Made by a program: the position numbers and the translations under genes. A stretch of DNA of 11,344 nt from JACZSB01 sp965372015 (GTDB lineage: Bacteria; Fidelibacterota; Marinisomatia; SCGC-AAA003-L08; TS1B11): the NCBI GenBank assembly GCA_965372015.1, contig CBDVAP010000099.1:1-11344 (forward strand), in the 5' to 3' direction. Shown here piece by piece: positions 1 through 6,886 of this stretch. A model generated the notes under the pieces. It did not search any database. It saw only the letters and a list, made by a program, of their open reading frames with translations, and was not told the DNA's origin. Position 1 is the first letter of the stretch. Every line of letters begins with the position of its first letter.

Positions 1-587
1 TCGTTACCCCCGATGGCGTAGACGTAGCGGCCCAGTTTCGTGCGGGTCAGGACAAGGTAGGCGATCCCATAGACGATTGCCATGATAATCACCGGCATCG
101 GTATATTCAGTATTTCGCCCGTGGCCAGGTAGCGAAATTCCGCTGAGAAACCAGAGATCGGCCGACCGCCGGTATATAGCAGGGCCGACCCCCGGGCCAC
201 ACTCATCATGCCCAAGGTCGAGATGAAGGGGGGCAGGCGGCCGTAGGTGATCAGCAGGCCGTTCACCCAGCCGCTGAAGGCGCCCACCGCCAATCCAATC
301 ACCAGGGCCAGCGGCAAGGGGATGCCCGCCTGTAGCGCGCTGGCCAACACCACACCGGAAAACGCGACAATCGAGCCCACCGATAGATCGATGCCGGCAG
401 TGATGATGACAAAGGTCATGCCCACGGCAATAATAGCGTTGATGGAGGTCTGCTGAGCCACGTTCAACAGGTTGGAGACGGTCATGAAATGGGGAGTCAG
501 GGCCCAGAGCACCAGCGTCAATCCCAACAGCCCGGCCAGGGTCCCGAATTGCCGGCCGTATTCCCAGGTGAATCCCTTAAGCCGCAT
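1..587 (-). CDS. RbsC-type sugar ABC transporter permease (C-terminus beyond window edge)
   Basis: Inner-membrane permease of a ribose/inositol-class (CUT2) ABC importer. It would form the channel through which a periplasmic binding protein delivers a monosaccharide or cyclitol, powered by the ATPase encoded just upstream. The window holds the first 195 residues, against about 320 usual for the family. Visible are a short cytoplasmic N-terminus, a first membrane helix at about 15-33, and the motif AGIDLSVGS at 64-72 typical of RbsC/MglC/XylH permeases. Further hydrophobic helices lie at about 50-63, 72-86, 91-112 and 164-181. The ATG at 587 has a GGGAG ribosome site 6 nt upstream and overlaps the end of the ATPase gene by 11 bp, so the two are translationally coupled. 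The binding protein that should complete the system is not in the window. The family is certain; the substrate (inositol-like) is inferred from the neighbouring enzymes. Confidence 0.93.
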   Translation of the reverse strand, partial: MRLKGFTWEYGRQFGTLAGLLGLTLVLWALTPHFMTVSNLLNVAQQTSINAIIAVGMTFVIITAGIDLSVGSIVAFSGVVLASALQAGIPLPLALVIGLAVGAFSGWVNGLLITYGRLPPFISTLGMMSVARGSALLYTGGRPISGFSAEFRYLATGEILNIPMPVIIMAIVYGIAYLVLTRTKLGRYVYAIGGN

Positions 588-2079
588 TCGGTACTCCCAG
601 GGCACACTCCATAATCAGTTCCTGGGTGGCTTCGGCCGCGGTGAACTCTCCGGCAATCCGGCCGTGGCGCATGACCAGGATGCGGTCGCTTATGCCGATG
701 ATTTCCGGCAGCTCCGAGGAGATCATCAGCACGGCGTCGCCCTCGGCCGTGAGGCGATTCAGTAACTGGTAGATCTCCACTTTCGCTCCCACGTCAATAC
801 CCCGGGTAGGCTCATCGAAAATCAGGATATTCGCCCGGCAGCACAGCCACTTGCTCAGCACCACCTTCTGTTGGTTGCCGCCGCTGAGGAACATGACCTG
901 TTGTTGCAGGCCTGGAGTCCTGATGCGTAAGTCTTGCACATATCCGGTGGCCTCCCGGCGTTCCAGCTTCGAGTCCACCAGGCCCAGCCGGGACAACCGC
1001 TCCATACTGGCCAGGCAGATGTTCTCCTTCACAGGCAGGCCCATAACCAACCCCTCGGATTTGCGATCCTCGGTCAGGAAACCCATTCCCTGTTTAATGG
1101 CCTCCCGGGGTGAGTCGATAATTATCTGTTCACCCCGAATGAAAAACTGGCCGGAATCGATCGGGTCGATGCCGAACAGCGCTCGAGCCAGTTCCGTCCG
1201 TCCTGATCCCATCAGGCCGGCTATCCCCAGCACTTCCCCCCCGTAGAGTGTAAAGTTGATGTCATACAGCACATCCCGGCGGCTGAGTCCCTCCACACGC
1301 AGGACCTCCGGCCCCCGCTGCGCTTTCACCTTTGGCAGCTGGTCATGTAGATCCCGGTCGACCATTAACCGGATCAGCTGGGACTGATCTACGTCGGCGA
1401 TATTGTAGCAGCCCACGTATTGGCCATCCCGCAGCACCGTGACCCGGTCGCCGATCTCAAACAGCTCCTCCATCCGGTGCGAGATATAGATGATCGCCAC
1501 ACCCTTTTTCGTCAGGCGCCGAATAGTCTTGAAAAGTGCGTTGATTTCTTCCATGGTCAAGGCCGAAGTGGGCTCATCCATGATCAGGATACTGGCATTC
1601 CATGAGAGCGCTTTGGCAACTTCCACCATCTGCTGTTGCGCTACGCCCAATTCACTGATAGGGGAATGAATGTCAATTTCAACCCCCAATTCACGAAGCA
1701 GCCGATCTGCATTCAGATCCATCTTTTGCTGGTTTAAAAGGCCGGATTTAAAGGTGCTCTCACGGCCCAGGGAAATATTTTCCGCAGCTGTGAGCTGCGG
1801 AATCAGATTCAGCTCCTGGTAAATGATTCCGATACCCAGCTGCTGAGCATGCTTCGGATTGCGGATAACAGTCTCACTTCCATCGATAATAATCTGACCC
1901 GAGGTCTTCTGGTAGGCCCCGGAGAGTATCTTAACCAGGGTTGATTTCCCGGCCCCGTTTTCGCCGAGCAGAATGTGGACTTCTCCCTTATGCAGTTCAA
2001 GATCCACATTATCTAAAGCCACCACTCCAGGAAATGTCTTCCTGATATGGCGCATTTTCAGAAGTGGGCCAGTATTCAT
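577..2079 (-). CDS. Sugar ABC transporter ATP-binding protein, RbsA/MglA type (two ABC domains)
   Basis: Cytoplasmic ATPase that drives import through the downstream permease. It is 500 residues long, normal for the RbsA/MglA/XylG/IatA family, with two fused nucleotide-binding domains. Domain 1 has Walker A GENGAGKST (39-47), the Q-loop around YQE (87-89), an LGVAQQQ signature (144-150), Walker B ILIMDEP (164-170) and the H-loop His201. Domain 2 has the family's altered Walker A, GLMGSGRTE (288-296), plus a full signature LSGGNQQK (398-405) and Walker B ILIFDEP (418-424). This asymmetry is normal for CUT2 ATPases. ATG 2079 has an AAGGA site about 10 nt upstream. In-frame sequence above it reaches a TGA with no better start. 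The stop overlaps the permease start. CUT2 importers carry ribose, galactose, xylose or myo-inositol; inositol is favoured here only by context. Confidence 0.95.
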   Translation of the reverse strand: MNTGPLLKMRHIRKTFPGVVALDNVDLELHKGEVHILLGENGAGKSTLVKILSGAYQKTSGQIIIDGSETVIRNPKHAQQLGIGIIYQELNLIPQLTAAENISLGRESTFKSGLLNQQKMDLNADRLLRELGVEIDIHSPISELGVAQQQMVEVAKALSWNASILIMDEPTSALTMEEINALFKTIRRLTKKGVAIIYISHRMEELFEIGDRVTVLRDGQYVGCYNIADVDQSQLIRLMVDRDLHDQLPKVKAQRGPEVLRVEGLSRRDVLYDINFTLYGGEVLGIAGLMGSGRTELARALFGIDPIDSGQFFIRGEQIIIDSPREAIKQGMGFLTEDRKSEGLVMGLPVKENICLASMERLSRLGLVDSKLERREATGYVQDLRIRTPGLQQQVMFLSGGNQQKVVLSKWLCCRANILIFDEPTRGIDVGAKVEIYQLLNRLTAEGDAVLMISSELPEIIGISDRILVMRHGRIAGEFTAAEATQELIMECALGVPNAA

Positions 2080-2111
2080 AAATACCAGATCCTTGGCGAA
2101 TGCCGAATCAA
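2076..2111 (-). promoter_or_regulatory. Possible 11-codon leader ORF coupled to the ATPase gene
   Basis: In the 80-bp gap after the epimerase gene the minus strand carries a near-ideal ribosome site, AGGGAGGA (2118-2125), 6 nt before a TTG. Reading from that TTG gives 11 codons and a TGA that overlaps the ATPase ATG as ATGA (2079-2076), in a different frame from the ATPase. The strong site is too far from the ATPase ATG to serve it directly, so it may load ribosomes that reinitiate at the ATPase start. This is inference from spacing alone; it could be a chance match in a short spacer. Confidence 0.25.
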
Positions 2112-2159
2112 ATAAATTCCTCCCTGGTCCCCGACAGAGTCATTGCAATTTACTTCGTA

Positions 2160-2963
2160 TCAGGCGGTGAAAGCCCGCATATACTCAATAGTCTTCGCGG
2201 CGGCGGTATCCGGATCAGGTAGCGGCATGATCTCCGCGGAGATGAAGCCCGTGTAACCAAGTCGGTCCAGCCCTTTCACTATCGTTGCAAAATCGATGTG
2301 GCCTGCGCCGGGATGCCAGCGGTTGGAATCAGCGATATGGAAATGAAACAGATTGTCCCCGGCGTTCCTGATACTCGCCAGAATGTCCGGTTCCTCGATA
2401 TTCATGTGGAAGGTGTCCAGCAACAGACCGAAATTGTCCATCCCGACCGTGTCTACCAGCCTGAGGCCCGCCGCCACCGTATTGATCAGATCGGTCTCGT
2501 AACGATTGATCGGCTCCAAGGCGAATCTGACACTGGTCTCCTTTCCGGCTACCACTTTGATGGCCTCCACCAGCCGGTCGTGGGCCGGTTGTTCAGCGGC
2601 CTGCGAGCCGGCCCGGCCCCGAATCAGCCCGATAATGACCAGTGCATCGAACCGGGCCGCCAAAGCGGCGTGGGAGCTGAGGCGCTCGATGGCCCGGTCA
2701 CGGATGTTTTTGTCGGAGCTGGTCAGCGACAAACCCTCCTCGCCATAGGCCTGGCCGGTGCCGATGGCCGGCACAACTAGGTTGTGGGTGGTCACGGCTG
2801 CTTCCAGCGCTTCGAGGTCCAGCAGCGACGGGTCACGCACCGCCAACTCGACGCCGGCATACCCCAGGGCCGCGATCTTGGCGATATTTTGATCCAGCTC
2901 GCCTTGGTAAGCCAGGGCATTGAAAGCTGCCGGTTGCGTCGAGAGGACGATGCTCAGCTGCAA
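2160..2963 (-). CDS. iolO: TIM-barrel sugar epimerase, IolO-like (5-keto-L-gluconate epimerase)
   Basis: Probable 5-keto-L-gluconate epimerase giving D-tagaturonate, the third special step of the Thermotoga-type inositol pathway. It is 267 residues long (the T. maritima enzyme is about 270) and belongs to the AP-endonuclease-2/xylose-isomerase-like TIM-barrel family. The metal and catalytic pattern of the tagatose/psicose 3-epimerase group is visible: Glu150 (ALEPINRYETD), Asp183 (LLDTFHMN), His209 (FHFHIADSNRW) and Glu244 (SAEIMPLP). Segments such as GTGQAYGEEGLSLT (68-81) and LVIIGLIRGR (108-117) closely resemble my recollection of TM0416. The start is a TTG only 2 nt after the creatininase-family stop, with no good ribosome site, so translation is probably coupled to the upstream gene. 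The TTG is supported because the family's N-terminus (M-x-LS-x-V-x-S) begins exactly there. A generic sugar-phosphate isomerase or hydroxypyruvate-isomerase-like role is the alternative; the iolM-iolN neighbours argue for IolO. Confidence 0.85.
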   Translation of the reverse strand: MQLSIVLSTQPAAFNALAYQGELDQNIAKIAALGYAGVELAVRDPSLLDLEALEAAVTTHNLVVPAIGTGQAYGEEGLSLTSSDKNIRDRAIERLSSHAALAARFDALVIIGLIRGRAGSQAAEQPAHDRLVEAIKVVAGKETSVRFALEPINRYETDLINTVAAGLRLVDTVGMDNFGLLLDTFHMNIEEPDILASIRNAGDNLFHFHIADSNRWHPGAGHIDFATIVKGLDRLGYTGFISAEIMPLPDPDTAAAKTIEYMRAFTA

Positions 2964-2965
2964 AG

Positions 2966-4060
2966 CTAAAGGCCCAGCTTGCGAATTGCGTAGATCGGAC
3001 GCCAGCCATCGGTGAACGGCTCTTTGAGATAGGGCTCCATCTCGGCGGCGGTCCGCAGTGTGGTCTCCTCGATGGGGGGTAATTTGCCGGCGGGGAAAGC
3101 CTCCAGAATCTCATCGTTAACCAGGGTCAGGTATGACAAGATGGCGGCAATAACCCGCTTGGCTTTTTCCGCGGTGCCAAGAGTCGGGCGGCCCACTACG
3201 CCTTCAGGCACTGAAGCCACCTCAATGGGAAAATGCCCCTGCCCCTCGGACCATTTGCTGGGCCGGGCGAAGGGCTCCACGGCCTTATCAAAATGCCCGT
3301 CAGGCAGGTAGCCGTCCACCTTGGTCTCCTGGGCATACTGCATGGCCACATACTCCTTGGCCAGTAGCAGCAGCACCGAGGTCTCAGCTTCATCGGCGTG
3401 GAAGAAGTTATCCTCCCAATCACCGCCCCGGTCCTTGGTGCGGAAGAATTCCCGCACTGCCCGGTGCCAGTCGATCACTCGAAAGATACCGGGTAAGTTC
3501 CAGGTCTTCTGCAATTCCTGGATCGCCGCCTCCAACAGCCACTGGTGCCCGTGGTTGTTCACCAGCACGATCTTGCGGAAACCGTCGTTCCATAGCCCCA
3601 CCATCACGTCGATCAGCAGGCGCTTGAGGACTTCGTCTTCCAAATGGATGGTGCCGGGCATCCCTATGTGGTGATGGGGATGGCCGCCGTAGTTCAACGG
3701 CGTCCAGACCAAATTGACCGGCGCCCCCTGCTTGGCAGTGTACCGGCGGACACCCTCCAGAATTTGGTAGACCATGAATGTGTCCATGCCGGTGACAGTA
3801 TGGTCGCCATGCTGCTCGGTGCAGCCGATGGGTACGAACACGATATCATTTTTCTTCCGGTTTTCCACGACCTGGTGCCTGATGGTGGTCTGAATGTAGG
3901 TCCCGGGCTGGGCCAATTCGGAATGCGATGGGATGCCGTAATCGGCCAGGATTTGATCTATTTCCTGGTCGGTGGCCTCCCAGATTTTCTTTTTCATGCG
4001 ACCAACCGCGGTATTTTCGAACCGCAGGTCATCCCGCTCGGTTTTAAGCCACTCAGTCAT
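2966..4060 (-). CDS. iolN: Creatininase-family hydrolase, IolN-like (3-dehydro-scyllo-inosose hydrolase)
   Basis: Creatininase-fold (PF02633-type) metal-dependent hydrolase, probably the ring-opening enzyme that turns 3-dehydro-scyllo-inosose (a diketo-inositol) into 5-keto-L-gluconate. It is 364 residues long, longer than true creatininases (about 260). The core metal site is recognisable: Glu82 and His84 in CTEQHGDH, Asp93 in GMDTF, His170 in VNNHGHQ, and the acidic HADEAETS segment at 221-228. A His-rich loop (GGHPHHH, 125-131) fits the family's active-site region. The C-terminal 100 residues are an extension typical of this subgroup. The ATG at 4060 has AGGAG 7 nt upstream; Met22 is an internal alternative without such a site. 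The gene starts 23 bp after iolM and ends 2 bp before iolO. The fold is certain; the substrate is inferred from synteny with the characterised Thermotoga cluster. A creatinine or mycofactocin-type role is unlikely in this setting. Confidence 0.85.
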   Translation of the reverse strand: MTEWLKTERDDLRFENTAVGRMKKKIWEATDQEIDQILADYGIPSHSELAQPGTYIQTTIRHQVVENRKKNDIVFVPIGCTEQHGDHTVTGMDTFMVYQILEGVRRYTAKQGAPVNLVWTPLNYGGHPHHHIGMPGTIHLEDEVLKRLLIDVMVGLWNDGFRKIVLVNNHGHQWLLEAAIQELQKTWNLPGIFRVIDWHRAVREFFRTKDRGGDWEDNFFHADEAETSVLLLLAKEYVAMQYAQETKVDGYLPDGHFDKAVEPFARPSKWSEGQGHFPIEVASVPEGVVGRPTLGTAEKAKRVIAAILSYLTLVNDEILEAFPAGKLPPIEETTLRTAAEMEPYLKEPFTDGWRPIYAIRKLGL

Positions 4061-4067
4061 TCTGATA

Positions 4068-4072
4068 CTCCT
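4068..4072 (-). promoter_or_regulatory. Ribosome binding site deciding the iolN start
   Basis: AGGAG on the minus strand, 7 nt upstream of ATG 4060 and inside the 23-bp spacer after iolM. It favours the full 364-residue IolN over a start at Met22. Confidence 0.7.
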
Positions 4073-4083
4073 GTAAATGTGGG

Positions 4084-5271
4084 TTAATTGAAGTCCGTAA
4101 TGGTTATTTTGGCCTCATCTCGGTCGGTTCGTAGCATCACCAGGTTCTCCTCGACTTCATCCAGGCCGATGCGCTTTGTGATTAGTGGCGAGACGTCCAT
4201 TCCGGTAGCGATGGTGTTAATTACATTGGGGAAAGTACCGTGGCCGGAGTGCCCCTGAGCCCCGACAATACTGGCTCTGCGCACTTGGAACACTTCACCG
4301 GTGAGCGGGATTTTATCGTCAGCCCGCGCCACTACTACCACGGTGGTATTCAAGGCTGTGCCTTCCCAGATGATTTTTTCGATGTCCGGCCAGACCACGC
4401 TGGGTAGGCCGGTGGCCTCCAGGATGATCTTGGCTCCCACGCCTTTGGTAATATCCAACACCGCCTCCGGCACATTCACTTCCATTGGATCGATGGCATG
4501 GGTGGCCCCCAATTCGAGGGCCATTTTTCGGCGGGACTGGGAAGGTTCCGACAGGATCACCGCCCCGGCGCCGGACCGCCGCAGCACCGCACAGGCCGCC
4601 GCCCCGATAGGACCACCTCCCAGGATGACTACATTCTCGCCCGGGCGAATTCCGCCGCCGCGCTCAAGGACCGCGTTGTAAGCCACCGAGGTTGGTTCCA
4701 CCAGACTCCCCAACTCAAACATCTTTTTCTCGCCATACCGTTCACGCAGTCCTTCCAGGCTCCAGAGGTACCTGGCGCTCACCGTAACATAGGCGGCATA
4801 GGAGCCATCGATGGAAAAACCGAGCTCCTCCAAACGCTCACAGTGGTTGGGATATCCGTCGGCACAGGGTTTGCACTGGCTACACCAGATCATCTCCTCG
4901 GCACAAACTGCCTCGCCGGCCTCAAACTGCCGGCCGGTACGCTTATTAATGGCCTCGGCACCCGCTTCGACAACTACACCCGAGAATTCATGTCCCAAGG
5001 TGGCTGGGAAGGCGGTCAACCCGGGATAGAAGATGTAGCCGTCGGAATCGCTCTGCAGCATGTGCACATCGCTACCACAAATCCCGCAAGCTTGTACCTT
5101 GATCAGCACTTCCTCCGGGCCCGGTGTGGGATTCTCTTTCTCCACTATTTCTATACGTGGATTGCGCCATACCTTACTACCCAGATAGGTTAGTTTTCCT
5201 TCGACATCTCTGGACCCAAGTTTGAATTCTGGTCTCGGATCCCACTCTGCGTTTAAACAAACTGTTTTCAT
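4084..5271 (-). CDS. iolM: Zinc-dependent medium-chain dehydrogenase, IolM-like (scyllo-inosose 3-dehydrogenase)
   Basis: Probable NAD-dependent oxidation of scyllo-inosose (2-keto-myo-inositol) to 3-dehydro-scyllo-inosose, feeding IolN. It is 395 residues long. The catalytic zinc region has Cys65 in GICGSDVH and His94-Glu95 in GHEFSG. The structural zinc cysteines are 130, 133, 136 and 144 (CSQCKPC then NHC). A Rossmann motif GGGPIG lies at 218-223 with a following acidic Glu242, which suggests NAD rather than NADP. The N-terminus (EWDPRPEFKLG, then EGKLTYLGSKVW) and the stretch PLTGEVFQVRRA are shared, from memory, with T. maritima TM0412, whose length is similar; ordinary alcohol or sorbitol dehydrogenases lack that N-terminal segment. 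ATG 5271 has AAGGA 8 nt upstream. The gene follows the regulator by 42 bp with no terminator visible between them. The family is certain; the inositol assignment rests on similarity and on iolN-iolO next to it. Confidence 0.87.
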   Translation of the reverse strand: MKTVCLNAEWDPRPEFKLGSRDVEGKLTYLGSKVWRNPRIEIVEKENPTPGPEEVLIKVQACGICGSDVHMLQSDSDGYIFYPGLTAFPATLGHEFSGVVVEAGAEAINKRTGRQFEAGEAVCAEEMIWCSQCKPCADGYPNHCERLEELGFSIDGSYAAYVTVSARYLWSLEGLRERYGEKKMFELGSLVEPTSVAYNAVLERGGGIRPGENVVILGGGPIGAAACAVLRRSGAGAVILSEPSQSRRKMALELGATHAIDPMEVNVPEAVLDITKGVGAKIILEATGLPSVVWPDIEKIIWEGTALNTTVVVVARADDKIPLTGEVFQVRRASIVGAQGHSGHGTFPNVINTIATGMDVSPLITKRIGLDEVEENLVMLRTDRDEAKITITDFN

Positions 5272-5313
5272 TTTGGAATTCCTTGCATGGTTAAATTTAT
5301 TTCGGTTCAGAAT

Positions 5314-6396
5314 CTATTTCAGGGCCTTAACCGACGAACGCTCCACCAGGTTCGACTTTAGAATAATGCGTTGCGGTTCACTGTTTTCCCCTCGAATCCG
5401 GGAGAGAATCAATTTCAGGCTTTCCCGGCCCAACTCATAAATCGGCTGGAGCACGGTGGTCAGGGAGAAGGTTATAAACGGAAGATCATCATAGCCCACC
5501 AGTGAAATGTCACCCGGAATTTCAAGGCCCAAGTCCTGGGCCGCGGAGTAGATCAACTGCGCGATCCGATCATGCCCGGCAAAAATTGCAGTATACTTAT
5601 TACGGCGCTCCAATAATGAGCCTACATGCTCCCGGTAATGTTCCTTTGAAAACGGACCGGCTTCCGATATAACAATCTCCGGGTCCAGTGGGATGCCATG
5701 CTTGGCCAGGGCGGCTTGATAGCCCTCGAGCCGCTCCCGTTCGGTACTGAAGAAACTGTTGAGAATGATGGCGATCCGTCGGTGTCCCATTTCAATCAAG
5801 TAGGTGGTGAGATCAAGGGCTCCCTGAAAGTTGTCTGTGGTCACAATATCAACGGCAATATCCGGAAGGGTCCGGTCGGCGAGCACCACCGGGATATTCC
5901 TTCTGGTGAATTTTTCGATAAGCCGGCGATTTTTTTTACTGGAACTGGCCGTCGGTATCAAAATTATGCCACTGACCTCTGCATCAATCAGGCGGTCGGC
6001 GTGCCGGTCTGCCTTAACATACGAGTCGTCGGTGTTGCACAGTATCAGGCTATGACTTTGCCGGGCCGCCTCGTCTCCGGCACCGCGTGCCAACTCAGGA
6101 GCATATCCGGTTCGGATATCCGGAATTAATATTCCAATAATGGTCCGTTTCCCATCATCCTTTTTCCGATCTAAAACGTAGGTCCCCAGTCCTCTGTGCC
6201 TGACCAGGTAACCGATATTGACTAAATTGCCTACTGCCTGCCGAATGGTGGCCCGGGCCAATCCGGTTAGCTGTACTAGTTCTTTCTCAGTCGGTACCCG
6301 GTCGTTAGGCCTGAATACTCCTTGGTCAATCTGTTCCATCAGCCAAGTCTGCAGCTGGAAATACTGAGGGATGGGGCTACTTTTATCGATGATCAT
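5314..6396 (-). CDS. GntR/LacI hybrid transcriptional regulator of the inositol operon
   Basis: Sugar-responsive repressor with the AraR-type architecture. A GntR winged helix-turn-helix occupies residues about 7-76 (PIPQYFQLQTWL, then VPTEKELVQLTGLARATIRQ and the wing GYLVRHRGLGTYV). A LacI/PBP1-like effector-binding domain runs from about 86 to the end (IIGILIPDI; MGHRRIAII; SLVGYDDLPF). At 360 residues it has the usual length for this fusion. It is the first gene of the co-directional operon, 42 bp before iolM, with its own promoter and a GntR-type palindrome upstream. Negative autoregulation relieved by a pathway intermediate is therefore likely. ATG 6396 lacks a good ribosome site, but the GntR domain starts immediately after it and no better start is seen. 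It is not the DeoR-type IolR of Bacillus. The effector is unknown; inositol, scyllo-inosose or a downstream keto acid are candidates. Confidence 0.92.
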   Translation of the reverse strand: MIIDKSSPIPQYFQLQTWLMEQIDQGVFRPNDRVPTEKELVQLTGLARATIRQAVGNLVNIGYLVRHRGLGTYVLDRKKDDGKRTIIGILIPDIRTGYAPELARGAGDEAARQSHSLILCNTDDSYVKADRHADRLIDAEVSGIILIPTASSSKKNRRLIEKFTRRNIPVVLADRTLPDIAVDIVTTDNFQGALDLTTYLIEMGHRRIAIILNSFFSTERERLEGYQAALAKHGIPLDPEIVISEAGPFSKEHYREHVGSLLERRNKYTAIFAGHDRIAQLIYSAAQDLGLEIPGDISLVGYDDLPFITFSLTTVLQPIYELGRESLKLILSRIRGENSEPQRIILKSNLVERSSVKALK

Positions 6397-6404
6397 TTTA
6401 TTGA

Positions 6405-6458
6405 GCAGGTACTCGTATTGTCTATTTGTCTATACAATACTACTGCCACAGTACCTGC
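6405..6458. repeat. Outer 9-bp inverted repeat flanking the operator
   Basis: GCAGGTACT (6405-6413) and its perfect reverse complement AGTACCTGC (6450-6458) flank the operator symmetrically. One arm lies in the promoter spacer and the other in the leader. The arms could be a second pair of regulator sites, permit looping, or form a stem in single-stranded form. Confidence 0.5.
6415..6440. promoter_or_regulatory. Candidate GntR-family operator (GTMTAKAC core)
   Basis: The palindrome TTGTCTATACAA (6426-6437) contains GTCTATAC (6428-6435), an exact fit to the GTMTAKAC core known for GntR/HutC-type regulators. A second half-site TTGTCTAT (6418-6425) stands directly beside it. The wider inverted repeat GTATTGT (6415-6421) / ACAATAC (6434-6440) encloses both. 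It touches the -10 box and covers the likely start point, the right place for a repressor. The probable binder is the regulator encoded at 5314-6396. Confidence 0.65.
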
Positions 6459-6465
6459 GCGTCAA
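6437..6465 (-). promoter_or_regulatory. Sigma70-like promoter of the regulator-iol operon
   Basis: Read on the minus strand: -35 TTGACG (6465-6460), a 17-bp spacer, then -10 TAGTAT (6442-6437). The -35 box matches 5 of 6 and the -10 box 4 of 6 consensus positions, with optimal spacing. Transcription would start near 6430, giving a leader of about 35 nt before ATG 6396. Its start region coincides with the palindromic operator. Confidence 0.65.
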
Positions 6466-6745
6466 GTATTAATTACTGCCCGGAGGTCTCCACCAGCAGC
6501 CCCGTGATGTTTTCCTCTCGCTGGCAGAGATCTCAAGGCTGCTGTAGTGCCGGATCTGCTGGTCATCATCCAGTTGATTCGGGCTGTGCTTGCCTCCATA
6601 CCAACTGCATTTGAAACAGTCATTAGCCAGACCGTCAGGATAGGTATCGACACAGCCAAAACAGCTAGTTCCGATAATAGCTGCTTGATATTATTCCAAC
6701 ATAACCAATCCAATTTGAGACGTATTCCGGAATATGCCCAATCAC
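6466..6745. other. Gene-free stretch between the operon promoter and the transposase remnant
   Basis: Short open frames exist on both strands here, but none has a ribosome site, a recognisable family or a convincing start. A minus-strand frame ends at about 6480 with a coding-like tail (ENITGLLVETSGQ), but a stop lies a few codons before it and I cannot name a parent gene. It may be debris from an older rearrangement. No RNA gene or array is seen. Confidence 0.4.
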
Positions 6746-6886
6746 CTAGAATACTATAACCACGAACGGTACAATGGCTCGTTGAAAAACTTAAAGCGGT
6801 TGAATTTCTATAAAGGACGAGGTTAGAAGATCCTGGAACGCGTGAATTAATCCTTGGAAACGCAGGATGCCTCTCTTAGTTTCTAG
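6746..6886 (+). pseudogene. Decayed 3' end of an IS3-family transposase
   Basis: Plus-strand translation from 6746 gives LEYYNHERYNGSLKNL, then FYKGRG, KILERV and SLET. This is the end of the DDE integrase core of IS3-family OrfB transposases, whose intact form resembles YYNHERYHESLKNLTPADVYFGRG...ILERR...KR.TLE.RR. In-frame stops at TAG 6824-6826 and TAA 6848-6850 break the frame, and a further TAG at 6884-6886 may be the original stop. The -TPADV- positions are altered and the catalytic DDE region upstream is not recognisable, so the element is dead and 5'-truncated. The right element end could lie near 6919, where the sequence reads TTTGAACCGATACA, but no matching left end is visible. It marks an old insertion just upstream of the catabolic operon. 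Confidence 0.72.

Noticed and set aside
2298..2780. Plus-strand open frame of 160 codons opposite iolO
   Set aside because: Antisense shadow of the epimerase with no independent support.
4498..5193. Long plus-strand open frame of 231 codons opposite iolM
   Set aside because: It lies wholly antisense to a confidently identified dehydrogenase and is a by-product of GC-rich codon usage; no ribosome site or family.
6462..6713. Minus-strand open frame of 83 codons upstream of the regulator
   Set aside because: No ribosome site, no recognisable family, low-complexity reading; it overlaps the operon promoter and lies in apparently decayed DNA.
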